From: an uncultured Clostridium sp.
GTDB lineage: Bacteria; Bacillota; Clostridia; Lachnospirales; Lachnospiraceae
Assembly: GCF_900547735.1 (NCBI RefSeq)
Contig: NZ_URHZ01000018.1
Coordinates: 1 to 64,000, forward strand
Direction: 5' to 3'
DNA: 64,000 bases
Under the pieces are notes generated by a model. That model saw only the letters and a program-made list of their open reading frames with translations. It did no database searches and was not told where the DNA came from. This document shows, in pieces, positions 52,048 to 60,978 of the stretch. Every line of letters starts with the position of its first letter. Position 1 is the stretch's first letter. The position numbers and the translations under genes are program-made.

Positions 52048-53424
52048 TCAATGCCCAACACGCTGCAACAGGACTACCGTTTCCACATTCGCCGTCCCCG
52101 GAAACATATCCACACAGCAAACCTTCTCCACCCGATACCCTCTCTCCTGCAGAATCACCAAATCCCTGGCTAAACTGGTCGGCTTACAGGATACATACAC
52201 CATCCGGTTGACCCCAAAATCAATAATCTTCTCAATGGCCTTAGGATGAATTCCATCCCTCGGCGGATCGAGCACGATCAGCTCCGGCTTATCTTCCAGC
52301 CCATCGATTACCTTCAGGACATCACCTGCGATAAACTCGCAGTTTTCCAGGCCGTTCAACAACGCATTCTTCTTTGCGGCCTCCACGGCCTCCTCCACAA
52401 TCTCGACACCGACCACCTTCTCGGCCACCGGAGCGAGAATCTGGGCAATCGTGCCGGTTCCGCTGTACAGGTCAAAAATCACTTTTCCCTTTGTATCGCC
52501 CACGTATTCCCTTGTCTTCTCGTAGAGCACCTCCGCTCCCAGAGAATTGGTCTGAAAGAAGGAAAATGGTGAAATTCTGAATTTCAGGCCGAGAAGCTCC
52601 TCAAAGAAGTAATCCTGTCCATACAGGATCTCCGTTCCCCCGTCCTTCACGGCATCAGCCAGGGAATCATTTCTCGTGTGCAGGATTCCCGCCATCGTCC
52701 CTTCCAGAGGCAAGGCCAGGATTTCCTGAAGCCATCCGTTCAAAAGCTCTTTCTCCTCTTCCGCCACTATCTGGGTTGTCGTAATCAGGTCAATTAATAT
52801 CTCTCCGGTCTTAACCGCCCGTCTCACAAGCAAATGGCGCAGATATCCCGTATGCTGCATTTTCTTATAAAAGCCTGTCCCCTTTTTCTCAAAATACTGC
52901 TTGGAACAGAGGAGGATATCACAGAAATCTTTGTGCACAATCTGACATTCCCCGGTAGTCACCACATCGTAAAAGCTTCCGCGGCGATGCATGCCAAGGG
53001 CCAGCGGGCCGTCCTTCACCTCATCGCCGAAGGAAAATTCCATTTTATTGCGGTAACAGTCCGGGATGGGGCTCCCCTTGATTCCCTCAAATTCATAATC
53101 ACTGCATACGCCGTCAATCAGCTCCTTCACCTGTTCCCGCTTGATTTCAAGCTGTTTCTCATACGGTACGGTCTGATAGAGACAGCCTCCGCAGATCCCG
53201 TAATGAGGACATACCTTCTCTTCCGTCTCAATATCAGAAAGTTCCAGAACCTCAATCAGGCGTGCCTCACATTTTCCTTTTCTCTTCTTATTGACCAGAA
53301 AGCTGATTTTCTGACCCGGCAGAGCATTTTTTACAACTACCTTCTCATCTTCTATTCTGACAATCCCCTTGTTCGGAAATTCCATTTTCTCCACGATACC
53401 CTCATATACTTGGCCTTTTTTCAT
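52048..53424 (-). CDS. rlmD: 23S rRNA (uracil-C5)-methyltransferase, RlmD/TrmA family
   Basis: This 458-codon gene encodes a SAM-dependent RNA methyltransferase with a TRAM domain (about 1-60), an Fe-S cluster segment CPHYGICGGC, SAM motif FDLYSGTGTIAQIL, and ENCEFIAGDVLKV. It also has the DPPRDG catalytic loop and the nucleophile Cys in VYVSCKPTSLARDL. It should make m5U in 23S rRNA; whether it acts at one or two sites cannot be told. Start ATG 53424 gives the normal length; AAGGAG is 12 bases away, rather far. Confidence 0.9.
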   Translation of the reverse strand: MKKGQVYEGIVEKMEFPNKGIVRIEDEKVVVKNALPGQKISFLVNKKRKGKCEARLIEVLELSDIETEEKVCPHYGICGGCLYQTVPYEKQLEIKREQVKELIDGVCSDYEFEGIKGSPIPDCYRNKMEFSFGDEVKDGPLALGMHRRGSFYDVVTTGECQIVHKDFCDILLCSKQYFEKKGTGFYKKMQHTGYLRHLLVRRAVKTGEILIDLITTTQIVAEEEKELLNGWLQEILALPLEGTMAGILHTRNDSLADAVKDGGTEILYGQDYFFEELLGLKFRISPFSFFQTNSLGAEVLYEKTREYVGDTKGKVIFDLYSGTGTIAQILAPVAEKVVGVEIVEEAVEAAKKNALLNGLENCEFIAGDVLKVIDGLEDKPELIVLDPPRDGIHPKAIEKIIDFGVNRMVYVSCKPTSLARDLVILQERGYRVEKVCCVDMFPGTANVETVVLLQRVGH

Positions 53425-53571
53425 CTCTATAATTAACTCCTTCTCTGATTCTATATGAAAATGCAGCCATCCAATGCTTATTAAGGCCGCTTTAAACATG
53501 CTTTAGTATACACGAAAACCAGGCAGATGAAAAGTAAAATCCGCTAATCCTGTTCTCCCCGTGCCACCTTT

Positions 53572-53622
53572 CGCCACTGTTTACACCACAGGCAGAAAGC
53601 GGCTTTGCTGCAAACAGTAACT
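53572..53622. repeat. Possible mini copy of repeat family B
   Basis: CTGTTTACACCACAGGCAG ... GCAAACAGTAAC has family B-like ends (TGTT(T/C)ACA, AACAGTAAC) with most of the core missing. It lies at the 3' end of the WYL gene. Confidence 0.35.
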
Positions 53623-54613
53623 ACCTTTCTTCCTCCGCCATCATCCTATGCTGCCTCCCCACTCTGGCCCTGACCAGATTCAAAAATGTTTCCGGCCCCA
53701 GCACGCGCACTACGGGGCCGAATGAGAGAATATCAATCAGCAGCTCCGTCTCATCCGCCCTGTCGTAATAAATGGAACAGCGGCAGGTATTTTTCTCTCC
53801 GTCAAATTCCGTATGTTTTTCATAGCTTGCAAAGTGGAGCATGCACCGCTCCAGCGAGTTTCTCTCCCCGCTTATTTCTATCACGACGGGTTCCTTCGAT
53901 TTTCTGCCGTTTCTAAACCGGAAGGATTCCACATTCTCTGAAACCTCCCGGTTTGAGGGATGGCAGGTTTTGATCCTGCCCATATTCAGCAGGATTTCCC
54001 TGCAGAAACTTCTGTGCGTATACTGGCGGCAGCAGAGCCGGAACTTGTCGTCTTTGGAGGAATACTGAAGCTGGTACGGCAGTACCTCATAGGTAAATGT
54101 ATCCTTCTGTTTCCCCTCATACGTAATAAACAGCGCCTGCCCCTGTTTCAGCGCGCTCAGTACCGTCCTGAAATTCTCCCGGTACGGTTCCGACTCATAG
54201 TCGTCCCCATCGCTGTATCTGTCATAATAGTAAAAATCCGCCTCATTATAAAGAGGCATAACCTCTTTCAGGGCCTCATCCGCCCATCCGCGTTCCTTCT
54301 CATCTAAAAACAGGCTTATCCTCCTGTCTGCCAGCAGTGATTTTAACCAGCTCTTCTGAAGCAGGGTAAGGGGAGGGCGGAGTTCCCCTTCCACAGCCGG
54401 GGAGTAAGTTCTGCCGTCTTCCTTTTCTTTTTTCAAAAGCGCCCACTCCCCGTCCAGCAGTTTGGGAAGAATCACGAAAACACTCTCCTGGAAACCATAT
54501 TTCCTGATCAGCGTCTCCATCTGCTTTTCCGTCAGCGGCTGCTTTTTTGCCTCTGTCAGGATTTGTCTTACCACCTGGTAATAGCAGCTATAAACTTTAT
54601 CAAATAATTCCAT
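53621..54613 (-). CDS. WYL-domain transcriptional regulator (second of pair)
   Basis: This 330-residue protein has a helical N-terminus (KQMETLIRKYGFQESVFVI) and a WYL-type beta domain at about 155-230 (QALFITYEGKQKDTFTYEVL, PYQLQYSSKDDKFRLCCRQY). A WCX-like tail follows (VVRVLGPETFLNLVRARVGR). WYL domains bind nucleic acid or nucleotide ligands and often regulate defence or stress genes. It starts 3 bases after the first WYL gene's stop, so the two are made together. No target is visible. Confidence 0.85.
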   Translation of the reverse strand: MELFDKVYSCYYQVVRQILTEAKKQPLTEKQMETLIRKYGFQESVFVILPKLLDGEWALLKKEKEDGRTYSPAVEGELRPPLTLLQKSWLKSLLADRRISLFLDEKERGWADEALKEVMPLYNEADFYYYDRYSDGDDYESEPYRENFRTVLSALKQGQALFITYEGKQKDTFTYEVLPYQLQYSSKDDKFRLCCRQYTHRSFCREILLNMGRIKTCHPSNREVSENVESFRFRNGRKSKEPVVIEISGERNSLERCMLHFASYEKHTEFDGEKNTCRCSIYYDRADETELLIDILSFGPVVRVLGPETFLNLVRARVGRQHRMMAEEER

Positions 54614-54616
54614 TTC

Positions 54617-55867
54617 CTAATCCTCACAATACATCTCGTACATCCGTTCCCAGTCCCGCTTCACCTTTGCGATGGCAGCCGGGTTGCTGCCCTCGATATT
54701 AAGAATCCGGCCCGTGAAGGTTTTAACCCAGGAGAGCATCTCATTGGTGTCAAAAAATGTGCCGCAGTAGAGATATTCATTTTCCCCTGTTCTGGTAATT
54801 TTCCCGCCGCGCCCTTCCCGGCGGAGCCGGTTCAATATGTAATCTTCTTTTTCCTCATCAATATACACCTTCATCCGGATTTCTTCCAGCCGGCTGGGAC
54901 CTCCGAATGAAACTCCCCAGCACCGGGCGATATTCTTGTTGAGCAGTTCCTTCCACTGCTCATATTCACCGCACTCCTCCAATGCCTTGACCTGCCAGAT
55001 ACAGTCCAGACGGTAATTCATAAACCGCCTGCGGTTCTCCAGGTAACAGCATACATACCTCCGTCCGGTCCTGACGCTTACAAAGATTCTAAGGGGCAGT
55101 CCCTTAATAACCGACGTATTGCCGCTGCGGCTGCTCTTATTGACAAAGGATATTTTCCGCCGTTCCCGGATCGCCTCCAGAATAGTAAACAGCACTCCGT
55201 CCTCTAATGTATGTACGATAAAATGGTGCTTGAACTGAAAACTATCGTTGGCCGCATTTTCCCGGTCCAGGATGGTGCTGCCGAGAAATCCGAAGGGAGC
55301 CTCTTCCTGAAAGAACTTTACAGCCGTCAAAACATGTTCCCACGTTTCCGGTTCCGGCATGTGCTCCGTATGATCCGAAAAGCACGGTTTTAGAAAATAC
55401 GCCAGCGACTTTCCTTTTTTCACGGCTCCCAGAATCCCCAGTTCTTCATATTCTTTCAGCTTCAGCCGGACCGTCTGGCTGTCAAAGACAACGCCGTAGC
55501 TCTCCGCCATCCTGTCGCCAAGCTCTCCTGCACTCATTCCCTCACTCCGCCCGCACAGTTGGTCCAAAATAAAAAAATGGAGCATAATGTCGTTGTCTGT
55601 AAAGCTTTTTGCCTTCCATGCGGCATAGAGAGGATTCTGGCTGACCGTCCTGCTGTCCACATTGATATAAACCTGTTTTCCCTTTTGGGTATACTCCGAT
55701 TCCATATAATCGGAAAGCCAGCTCTCAATCCGCCGTCTCTCATTATCATAGGTTCTGGCGCTTTTCTTATCATAGTCACCCCGCACCTTAAATCCGTATA
55801 TATAGAACTGCCGCATATAATCGCGGATGCGGTCAAAATTTTTGATCAGTTCCTGAAACTCCGTCAT
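54617..55867 (-). CDS. WYL-domain transcriptional regulator (first of pair)
   Basis: This protein of about 416 residues starts MTEFQELIKNFDRIRDYMRQ, has a central winged-helix-like region (GELGDRMAESYGVVFDSQTV, RLKLKEYEELGILGAVKKGK) and a WYL domain (ERRKISFVNKSSRSGNTSVI, GLPLRIFVSVRTGRRYVCCY). A WCX-type C-terminus ends in KVKRDWERMYEMY. ATG 55867 with AAGGGG 9 bases upstream is chosen over starts at 55894 and 55954. It heads a two-gene unit divergent from the RNA/slipin locus. Confidence 0.87.
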   Translation of the reverse strand: MTEFQELIKNFDRIRDYMRQFYIYGFKVRGDYDKKSARTYDNERRRIESWLSDYMESEYTQKGKQVYINVDSRTVSQNPLYAAWKAKSFTDNDIMLHFFILDQLCGRSEGMSAGELGDRMAESYGVVFDSQTVRLKLKEYEELGILGAVKKGKSLAYFLKPCFSDHTEHMPEPETWEHVLTAVKFFQEEAPFGFLGSTILDRENAANDSFQFKHHFIVHTLEDGVLFTILEAIRERRKISFVNKSSRSGNTSVIKGLPLRIFVSVRTGRRYVCCYLENRRRFMNYRLDCIWQVKALEECGEYEQWKELLNKNIARCWGVSFGGPSRLEEIRMKVYIDEEKEDYILNRLRREGRGGKITRTGENEYLYCGTFFDTNEMLSWVKTFTGRILNIEGSNPAAIAKVKRDWERMYEMYCED

Positions 55868-56034
55868 ATTCCATATCCCCTTATCTTCACTCCCCATTAC
55901 TGGAAAACCGTAACCATTTGTCTTTAGTCTAACGTCTGCCCATCCTGTTGTCAAATCTTATAGGAAATACCATTTTCAGGAAGTTCGCAACTTTTTTTAA
56001 ATGATCTTTCTCCTTCTATCCTCTATGATTAAGC

Positions 56035-56260
56035 CATGGCAATCCGGTACGGAACTGCCAGGCGGGCTGTCTCACAGGTGAGAGGTTTTCCACACAGGAG
56101 CCTCCGCGGTGCCGCCGTCCCTGAACGGAGGGTATTCCGGGCAGTCAGCACCACATGATGTGTCGGAGGTTCGAATCCTTCCTTGCGAAAGCATGTAGCT
56201 AAGCTGGTATAGCAATCATTAAAACTTTGGAACATCCTGATAAGATGCCTACCCAAACCA
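56035..56260 (+). ncRNA. YrlA-like Y RNA with permuted tRNA-like module
   Basis: The core 56155-56219 folds as a tRNA opened at the anticodon. ATGAT (56155-56159) pairs with ATCAT (56215-56219). GTGTC is a 5-base variable region. T arm GGAGG-TTCGAAT-CCTTC spans 56165-56181. Acceptor CTTGC-GAAA-GCATG (56182-56195) is capped by a GNRA tetraloop. TA (positions 8-9) follows, then D arm GCT...GG...AGC (56198-56213) and A26. Upstream hairpins at 56038-56059 (GGCA..TCCG/CGGA..TGCC) and 56070-56083 (TCTCA/TGAGA), and a GGTGC/GCACC stem, could belong to the Ro-binding part. Bacterial YrlA Y RNAs are known to mimic tRNA in this permuted way. The exact ends are unknown. A TATGAT box lies at 56024-56029. 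Confidence 0.72.
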
Positions 56261-56576
56261 AAACCACCAGGGATCAGAAATGTCCCTCCTTCCGCGTTCT
56301 GTAGAAATTCGTGCAGCAAAGAAAAGACGCTCCGCGGACTTTTCAAAGCCGGACAATTCCCACGGAAAGCAGTCGGAAACTGCCTGTGCCAATCCGGATA
56401 CCGGCCCGGCAGAACCCGCTCCGGGACAGCGCTGGTTAGAAGCGCCGTCCTCATACGGGAAACGCCGTCCCTCAACGAACGGTCCGCAGTATTTTGATGA
56501 AGAAGGGGCATTTCCATTCTCAAAGAATCCGATTAAAACAAAGTGACAATTTTTAAACTCAAAAGGAGGTAGTAGT
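56261..56576 (+). other. GC-rich, structured leader between the Y-like RNA and slipin
   Basis: This stretch reuses short blocks from the RNA upstream (CGCCGTCCCT(C)AACG, CTCCGCGG, AATCCGG) and has an AGGGA/TCCCT hairpin at 56269-56288. An 88-codon frame (56280-56546) follows AGGGATCAGAA but reads as low-complexity Pro/Ser/Lys-rich sequence. It is more likely an RNA extension or leader than a gene. Confidence 0.4.
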
Positions 56577-57674
56577 ATGAAATATACAATCAAAGAGCAG
56601 GAATGCGGTTATCTGTTAAAAGACGGAAGATTTCAGGGTTTTCTCACCGCCGGCAGCTACCATTACATACAGAGACTGGGCTACGAACTGAAAACCGTAC
56701 CAATGACGGGCAGCGTCGACACCTGCGGTATCCCGGCTGAAATCCTGCTGAAAAACCAGGCTTTTGCGGACAGGGTCGTACACGTAACGATTCCCGACGA
56801 ATGTCTCGGCATCCGTTTTGTAAACAAAGCGTTCAAAGAGGTGCTTACCGGCCCCGACGCTCTGTACTGGAACGTCTATGAGGATGTGGAAATCCGCCTT
56901 GTAGATATCACCAATCCCTACATGGATCAGACACTGCCGAGATATTACATCGATTTAATGCCAATGAAATTCTATAAGAAAATCGCAATCAAGGACGGCG
57001 AGATCGGCCTTCTGTACTTCGACGGCCGGTTCGAGAAACGCCTGGAGCAGGGTACCTGGTATTTCTGGAATTACGGTAAAGAGGTGACCTGCAAAATCTT
57101 CAATATGAAAGTACAGCAGCTCGAAATCCAGGGCCAGGAAATCCTGACCGCCGACAAGGTAAGCATCCGTTTAAACGTAGTCTGCAGCTACCGAATCACC
57201 GATCCGGAAAAACTTGTGCAGACGATCGAGGGTGCATCCGCCCAGCTTTACACCGGAGCCCAGCTCTGCATCAGGGAATATGTGGGCCGTTTCCGCCTCG
57301 ATGAGCTGCTGGCTCAAAAGGAAGAGATCGGCCGTTCCATCTGCGGACAGCTCAGGGAGAGGGAGTCGGATTACTGTGTCCAGATTGTAAACGCGGGTAT
57401 CAAAGACATCATACTTCCCGGTGAAATCCGCGACATCATGAACACGGTCCTGGTTGCCGAGAAAAAAGCCCAGGCCAATGTCATCATGCGCCGTGAGGAG
57501 GTAGCCTCCACCAGAAGCCTGCTGAACACAGCCCGGCTGATGGATGAGAACAAGACACTGCTGAAGCTGAAAGAGATGGAGTATCTGGAGAGAATCTGCG
57601 ATAAAGTAGGCAGCATCTCCGTAAGCGGTGGTAAAGGTATCCTCGATCAGCTCTCCGAGCTGGCGGGAATGTAA
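56577..57674 (+). CDS. Slipin / SPFH-domain protein without membrane anchor
   Basis: This 365-residue protein carries a slipin-type SPFH domain at about 150-300: GEIGLLYFDGRFEKRLEQGT, LTADKVSIRLNVVCSYRITD, REYVGRFRLDELLAQKEEIG and GIKDIILPGEIRDIMNTVLV. A duplicated N-terminal strand set (ECGYLLKDGRFQGFLTAGSY) resembles the same motif. A coiled-coil tail AEKKAQANVIMRREEVASTR ends the protein. No transmembrane segment is visible, unlike HflK/HflC here. AAAAGGAGG precedes the ATG. Soluble slipins of this type accompany Ro60/RtcB RNA-repair genes in some bacteria, which fits the Y-like RNA upstream; those partners are not in this window. Confidence 0.85.
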   Translation: MKYTIKEQECGYLLKDGRFQGFLTAGSYHYIQRLGYELKTVPMTGSVDTCGIPAEILLKNQAFADRVVHVTIPDECLGIRFVNKAFKEVLTGPDALYWNVYEDVEIRLVDITNPYMDQTLPRYYIDLMPMKFYKKIAIKDGEIGLLYFDGRFEKRLEQGTWYFWNYGKEVTCKIFNMKVQQLEIQGQEILTADKVSIRLNVVCSYRITDPEKLVQTIEGASAQLYTGAQLCIREYVGRFRLDELLAQKEEIGRSICGQLRERESDYCVQIVNAGIKDIILPGEIRDIMNTVLVAEKKAQANVIMRREEVASTRSLLNTARLMDENKTLLKLKEMEYLERICDKVGSISVSGGKGILDQLSELAGM

Positions 57675-57683
57675 CAACGAAAA

Positions 57684-57721
57684 AACGGCAAGGCACTCGT
57701 AACAGAGTAATCCTTGCCGTT
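57684..57721 (+). terminator. Intrinsic terminator of the slipin gene
   Basis: AACGGCAAGG and CCTTGCCGTT perfect 10-bp arms, with an inner ACTC/GAGT pair, begin 9 bases after the stop codon. Confidence 0.85.
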
Positions 57722-57740
57722 ATCTTATATTTTATCTTTA

Positions 57741-57863
57741 TCCGTATTTACTATACTTGTACTTTACCGTATCTGTATTTATCATACCTGTACTTTACCG
57801 CATCCGTATTTATCATACTTCTGCTTTATCATATCCGTATTTTACCACATCCGTACTTTATCG
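57741..57863. repeat. 31-bp minisatellite, three and a half copies
   Basis: The unit is TCCGTATTTATCATACTTGT plus ACTTTACCGTA, then two shortened units. It lies between the slipin terminator and the acidic-tailed gene. Confidence 0.88.
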
Positions 57864-57927
57864 TTCCGTACATCATGCTCTCAGATACTCTTAACGTACC
57901 TTCTGATCCGATCCTTTGTTACTTCTC

Positions 57928-58215
57928 TTACTCTTTCTCGTCTTCCGCATCATCCTCGAAGAAATCGTCGTCGAAATCATCTTCAAAATCATCCTCGAAG
58001 TCTTCCAGATAATCCGGTGTAAAGAAGCGGTAAACACCGTAAGCGATAGCTGCTACAGCCGCTACAACACCGATAATGGCAAGAATCCAGAGGATACAGG
58101 TTTTCTTCTTCTCTTCCTCTTCTTTTCTGTGTAAAAACTCATTCAGCTTTGTTGCGTTCATGATCTCTTCCACTTTAGATAATGCATCCTTACCCATCAT
58201 ATCGAATTTATTCAT
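57928..58215 (-). CDS. Small membrane protein with acidic tail
   Basis: This 95-residue protein has a helical N-terminus (NKFDMMGKDALSKVEEIMNA), a charged stretch (FLHRKEEEEKKK), one transmembrane helix (ILWILAIIGVVAAVAAIAYG) and a strongly acidic, Phe-spaced tail (EDFEDDFEDDFDDDFFEDD). ATG 58215 follows AAAGGATG; the longer frame to 58248 is less likely. The function is unknown; similar proteins occur in Lachnospiraceae. It lies between the slipin and pcrA genes. Confidence 0.75.
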   Translation of the reverse strand: MNKFDMMGKDALSKVEEIMNATKLNEFLHRKEEEEKKKTCILWILAIIGVVAAVAAIAYGVYRFFTPDYLEDFEDDFEDDFDDDFFEDDAEDEKE

Positions 58216-58324
58216 AGGTTCCACATCCTTTCTTCCGTGATCCTGCACCGATGTTTTTTCTTTTATATTATATCATCAAAGTCAGGTTTTTACTATCTTA
58301 TTTTGAATAAAAAACAGATTTTTA

Positions 58325-60784
58325 TTACAATTTTATCAATTTGGCAAAAGATGCAAACATTTTTTTGACACCTACACGTTCGAACTCTACGGTGACCTCG
58401 TAGTCTTTTCCGCCGTCCTCTATCTTTTTAACAGTACCCTCGCCGAACTTAATATGCTTTACCCGGTCTCCCTCGGAATACGGCAGGTGAGAGGCCTTCT
58501 GTACGGAAAATGCCTTTCCAAAGGAAGGGGCTCCCGGGGCCGTCTTTGAGGCATAGGCATTCGGCTTCTGGCCGAAAGCGCTGAGACCGCGTCCTCCGCC
58601 GGAACCGCCTGCTGATCCGGATCCGCTGCCGATGGAAACGCTGGAATTGCGGTCTCCCGCTCCATTCTGTCCGCCGGCGGATGAACCCCAGCCGGTCGTA
58701 ATACCGCCCGAACGGTTCCATGGCAGGCCTGCCTCCTCTCCTTCGGAGGACTTTCTGCCCCAGCCGGAGGCTGCCGCTCCGCCAAAGCCGTCCCCGTTCC
58801 CGGAGTTTTCGCCTCCCCAGGATCTTCCTGCTGCCCTTCCGAATACGGACGGCTGCTCCACCTGTTCCAGCAGCCATGACGGAATCTCTTCCACAAAACG
58901 GCTGACCTTGGAAAATCTCGTCTCGCCGTTGGTCATGCGCTGTCTGGCCGCGGTCAGTGTCAACTTCTCCCTGGCTCTTGTGATGCCTACATAACAGAGG
59001 CGGCGTTCTTCCTCGACCGCATCTTTATCGTCCGACATGATGGACATGCTGCTCGGAAACAGTCCGTCCTCCAGGCCGCTTAAATATACATAAGGGAATT
59101 CCAATCCCTTGGCGCTGTGGAGCGTCATCAGGATAATCCGGTTTTCCGACTCATCCATATTATCCACATCGGCAACCAGCGCAACCTCCTCAAGGAAGCC
59201 GTCCAGCGTCGGTTCTTCCGCATTCTCGCTGTAGCTGACCGCCTTGTTAATAAGTTCCTCTATATTCTGGAGACGTGTCTCCGACTCAATCTCGCCCTCT
59301 GCCTCCAGCTCTTTTTTGTAACCGGTGTTTTCAAGAATCTCTTCAATCAGTTCCTGGATCGTCATCTCCGGCATACGCGCTTTGAAATCTTCGATCTGCT
59401 CCGTGAAAACGCCTATCTTATCCGCCGCTTTTCCCATGGTCGGGATTCCCTTGACGCGCAGTAACGCATCATAAAAGCTCATCCCGTTGGCGGAGGCAAA
59501 CATCGTTACCTTTCCGATGGACGTCGCACCGACTCCCCTCTTCGGCACATTGACGATACGCTGTACGGCCAGATCGTCCTGACCGTTGGAGATTGTCTTT
59601 AAGTAGCAGAGAATGTCCTTAATCTCTTTTCTCTGGTAGAAATTAACGCCTCCCACCAGACGGTACGGAATACTGTAAAGGATACATTTCTCCTCCAAAA
59701 GGCGCGACTGGGCGTTTGTCCTGTAAAGCACCGCAAAATCGGAATATTCACATCCGGAATCTTCCTTTTCCCGGCGTATATCCTTCACAATCGCCTCCGC
59801 TTCCTCATAGGCCGTGTCGAACTGCAGGAAACGCACCTGGTTTCCCTCGTCGTTGGCCGTCCAGAGCGTCTTATCTTTTCTTCCGCGGTTGTTGCGGATT
59901 ACTTCGTTGGCCGCATTCAGAATATTCTGGGTGGAGCGGTAATTCTGTTCCAGCTTGATGACCTTCGCTCCCGGAAATGCCTTCTCAAAACTCAGGATAT
60001 TCTCAATATTCGCTCCCCTGAATTTGTAAATCGACTGATCGTCGTCACCCACCACGCAGATATTCCTGTATTTGGCAGCCAGCAGATCGACCAGCTTAAA
60101 CTGGACCATGTTGGTATCCTGGTACTCATCCACCATTATGTAACGGAATCTCTCCTGATAGTAATCGAGAACCTCCGGCGCGTTCTGGAACAGCTCCACG
60201 GTCTTTACAATCAGATCGTCAAAATCCAGGGCATTATTTTTCTTCAGCTCTTTCTGGTACTCTTTATAAATCTGGGCAACCTTCTTCTCACGGAAATCTC
60301 CGCCTGCATTCAGTTCGAATTCTTCCGGCGTGATCATATCGTCCTTTGCAGATGAGATCTTGCTGAGAACCGCCCTCTCCTTAAACTGTTTCGTGTCGAC
60401 ATCCAGTTTCTTGAATATCTGCTTCATCAGGGTCTTCTGATCATCGCCGTCATAAATCGTAAAATTCGTGCTGTAACCGAGATATTCGATATGACGCCGC
60501 AGAATCCTCACACAGGAGGAATGGAAGGTGCTCACCCAGATGCTCTCGGAGCCAAAGCCGACAATCTTGTCCACACGCTCCCTCATCTCGGCCGCCGCCT
60601 TGTTGGTAAATGTGATCGCCATGATATTCCATGGATTCACCTTTTTTTCTTCTATCAGATATGCAATCCTGTGAGTCAGTACTCTGGTCTTTCCGGAACC
60701 TGCGCCCGCCAGCACGAGAAGGGGGCCATCCGTGTGGTAAACCGCCTCCTGCTGCATCGGATTGAGTAATTCGTATTTGTTCAT
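58325..60784 (-). CDS. pcrA: ATP-dependent DNA helicase PcrA (UvrD/Rep family)
   Basis: This 819-residue superfamily 1A 3'-5' helicase acts in nucleotide excision repair, fork rescue and rolling-circle replication. Q motif NPMQQEAV, Walker A AGAGSGKT (26-33), Ia TFTNKAAAEM, Walker B VDEYQDTN, motif III VGDDDQSIYKFRGA, IV QNYRST and VI VGITRAREKL are all present. A Gly/Ser/Trp-rich linker (about 650-745) leads to the C-terminal RNA-polymerase-binding Tudor-like domain (GDRVKHIKFGEGTVKKIEDG). Start ATG 60784 gives the normal N-terminus; the frame open to 61141 is unlikely to be coding. Confidence 0.95.
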   Translation of the reverse strand: MNKYELLNPMQQEAVYHTDGPLLVLAGAGSGKTRVLTHRIAYLIEEKKVNPWNIMAITFTNKAAAEMRERVDKIVGFGSESIWVSTFHSSCVRILRRHIEYLGYSTNFTIYDGDDQKTLMKQIFKKLDVDTKQFKERAVLSKISSAKDDMITPEEFELNAGGDFREKKVAQIYKEYQKELKKNNALDFDDLIVKTVELFQNAPEVLDYYQERFRYIMVDEYQDTNMVQFKLVDLLAAKYRNICVVGDDDQSIYKFRGANIENILSFEKAFPGAKVIKLEQNYRSTQNILNAANEVIRNNRGRKDKTLWTANDEGNQVRFLQFDTAYEEAEAIVKDIRREKEDSGCEYSDFAVLYRTNAQSRLLEEKCILYSIPYRLVGGVNFYQRKEIKDILCYLKTISNGQDDLAVQRIVNVPKRGVGATSIGKVTMFASANGMSFYDALLRVKGIPTMGKAADKIGVFTEQIEDFKARMPEMTIQELIEEILENTGYKKELEAEGEIESETRLQNIEELINKAVSYSENAEEPTLDGFLEEVALVADVDNMDESENRIILMTLHSAKGLEFPYVYLSGLEDGLFPSSMSIMSDDKDAVEEERRLCYVGITRAREKLTLTAARQRMTNGETRFSKVSRFVEEIPSWLLEQVEQPSVFGRAAGRSWGGENSGNGDGFGGAAASGWGRKSSEGEEAGLPWNRSGGITTGWGSSAGGQNGAGDRNSSVSIGSGSGSAGGSGGGRGLSAFGQKPNAYASKTAPGAPSFGKAFSVQKASHLPYSEGDRVKHIKFGEGTVKKIEDGGKDYEVTVEFERVGVKKMFASFAKLIKL

Positions 60785-60978
60785 GTTTCCTACCGCCTTT
60801 TCTGATTCCATCTTCAGGGTGATGTCAGTTACCGTATCCTCCGTGTTCCGCAGCATGCGCCATTCTGGCCGGTAACCGATGCGAACCTCTTTCGTTCTGC
60901 TGTCCGCGGTACCTGTGCTTTCCATAGAGGCACGGACAATAACCATTATTATAATATATTTTACTGCTCCTGTCACGG

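Noticed and set aside
56165..56196. An ordinary tRNA gene suggested by the GGTTCGAATCC T-loop
   Set aside because: No 5' acceptor or D arm lies upstream at tRNA spacing; the D arm comes after the T arm, and the acceptor is closed by GAAA, so it is a permuted mimic.
56029..56523. A 164-codon minus-strand frame over the RNA locus
   Set aside because: It is antisense to the structured RNA and slipin leader, has no ribosome site, and reads as random Arg/Pro/Gly-rich sequence.
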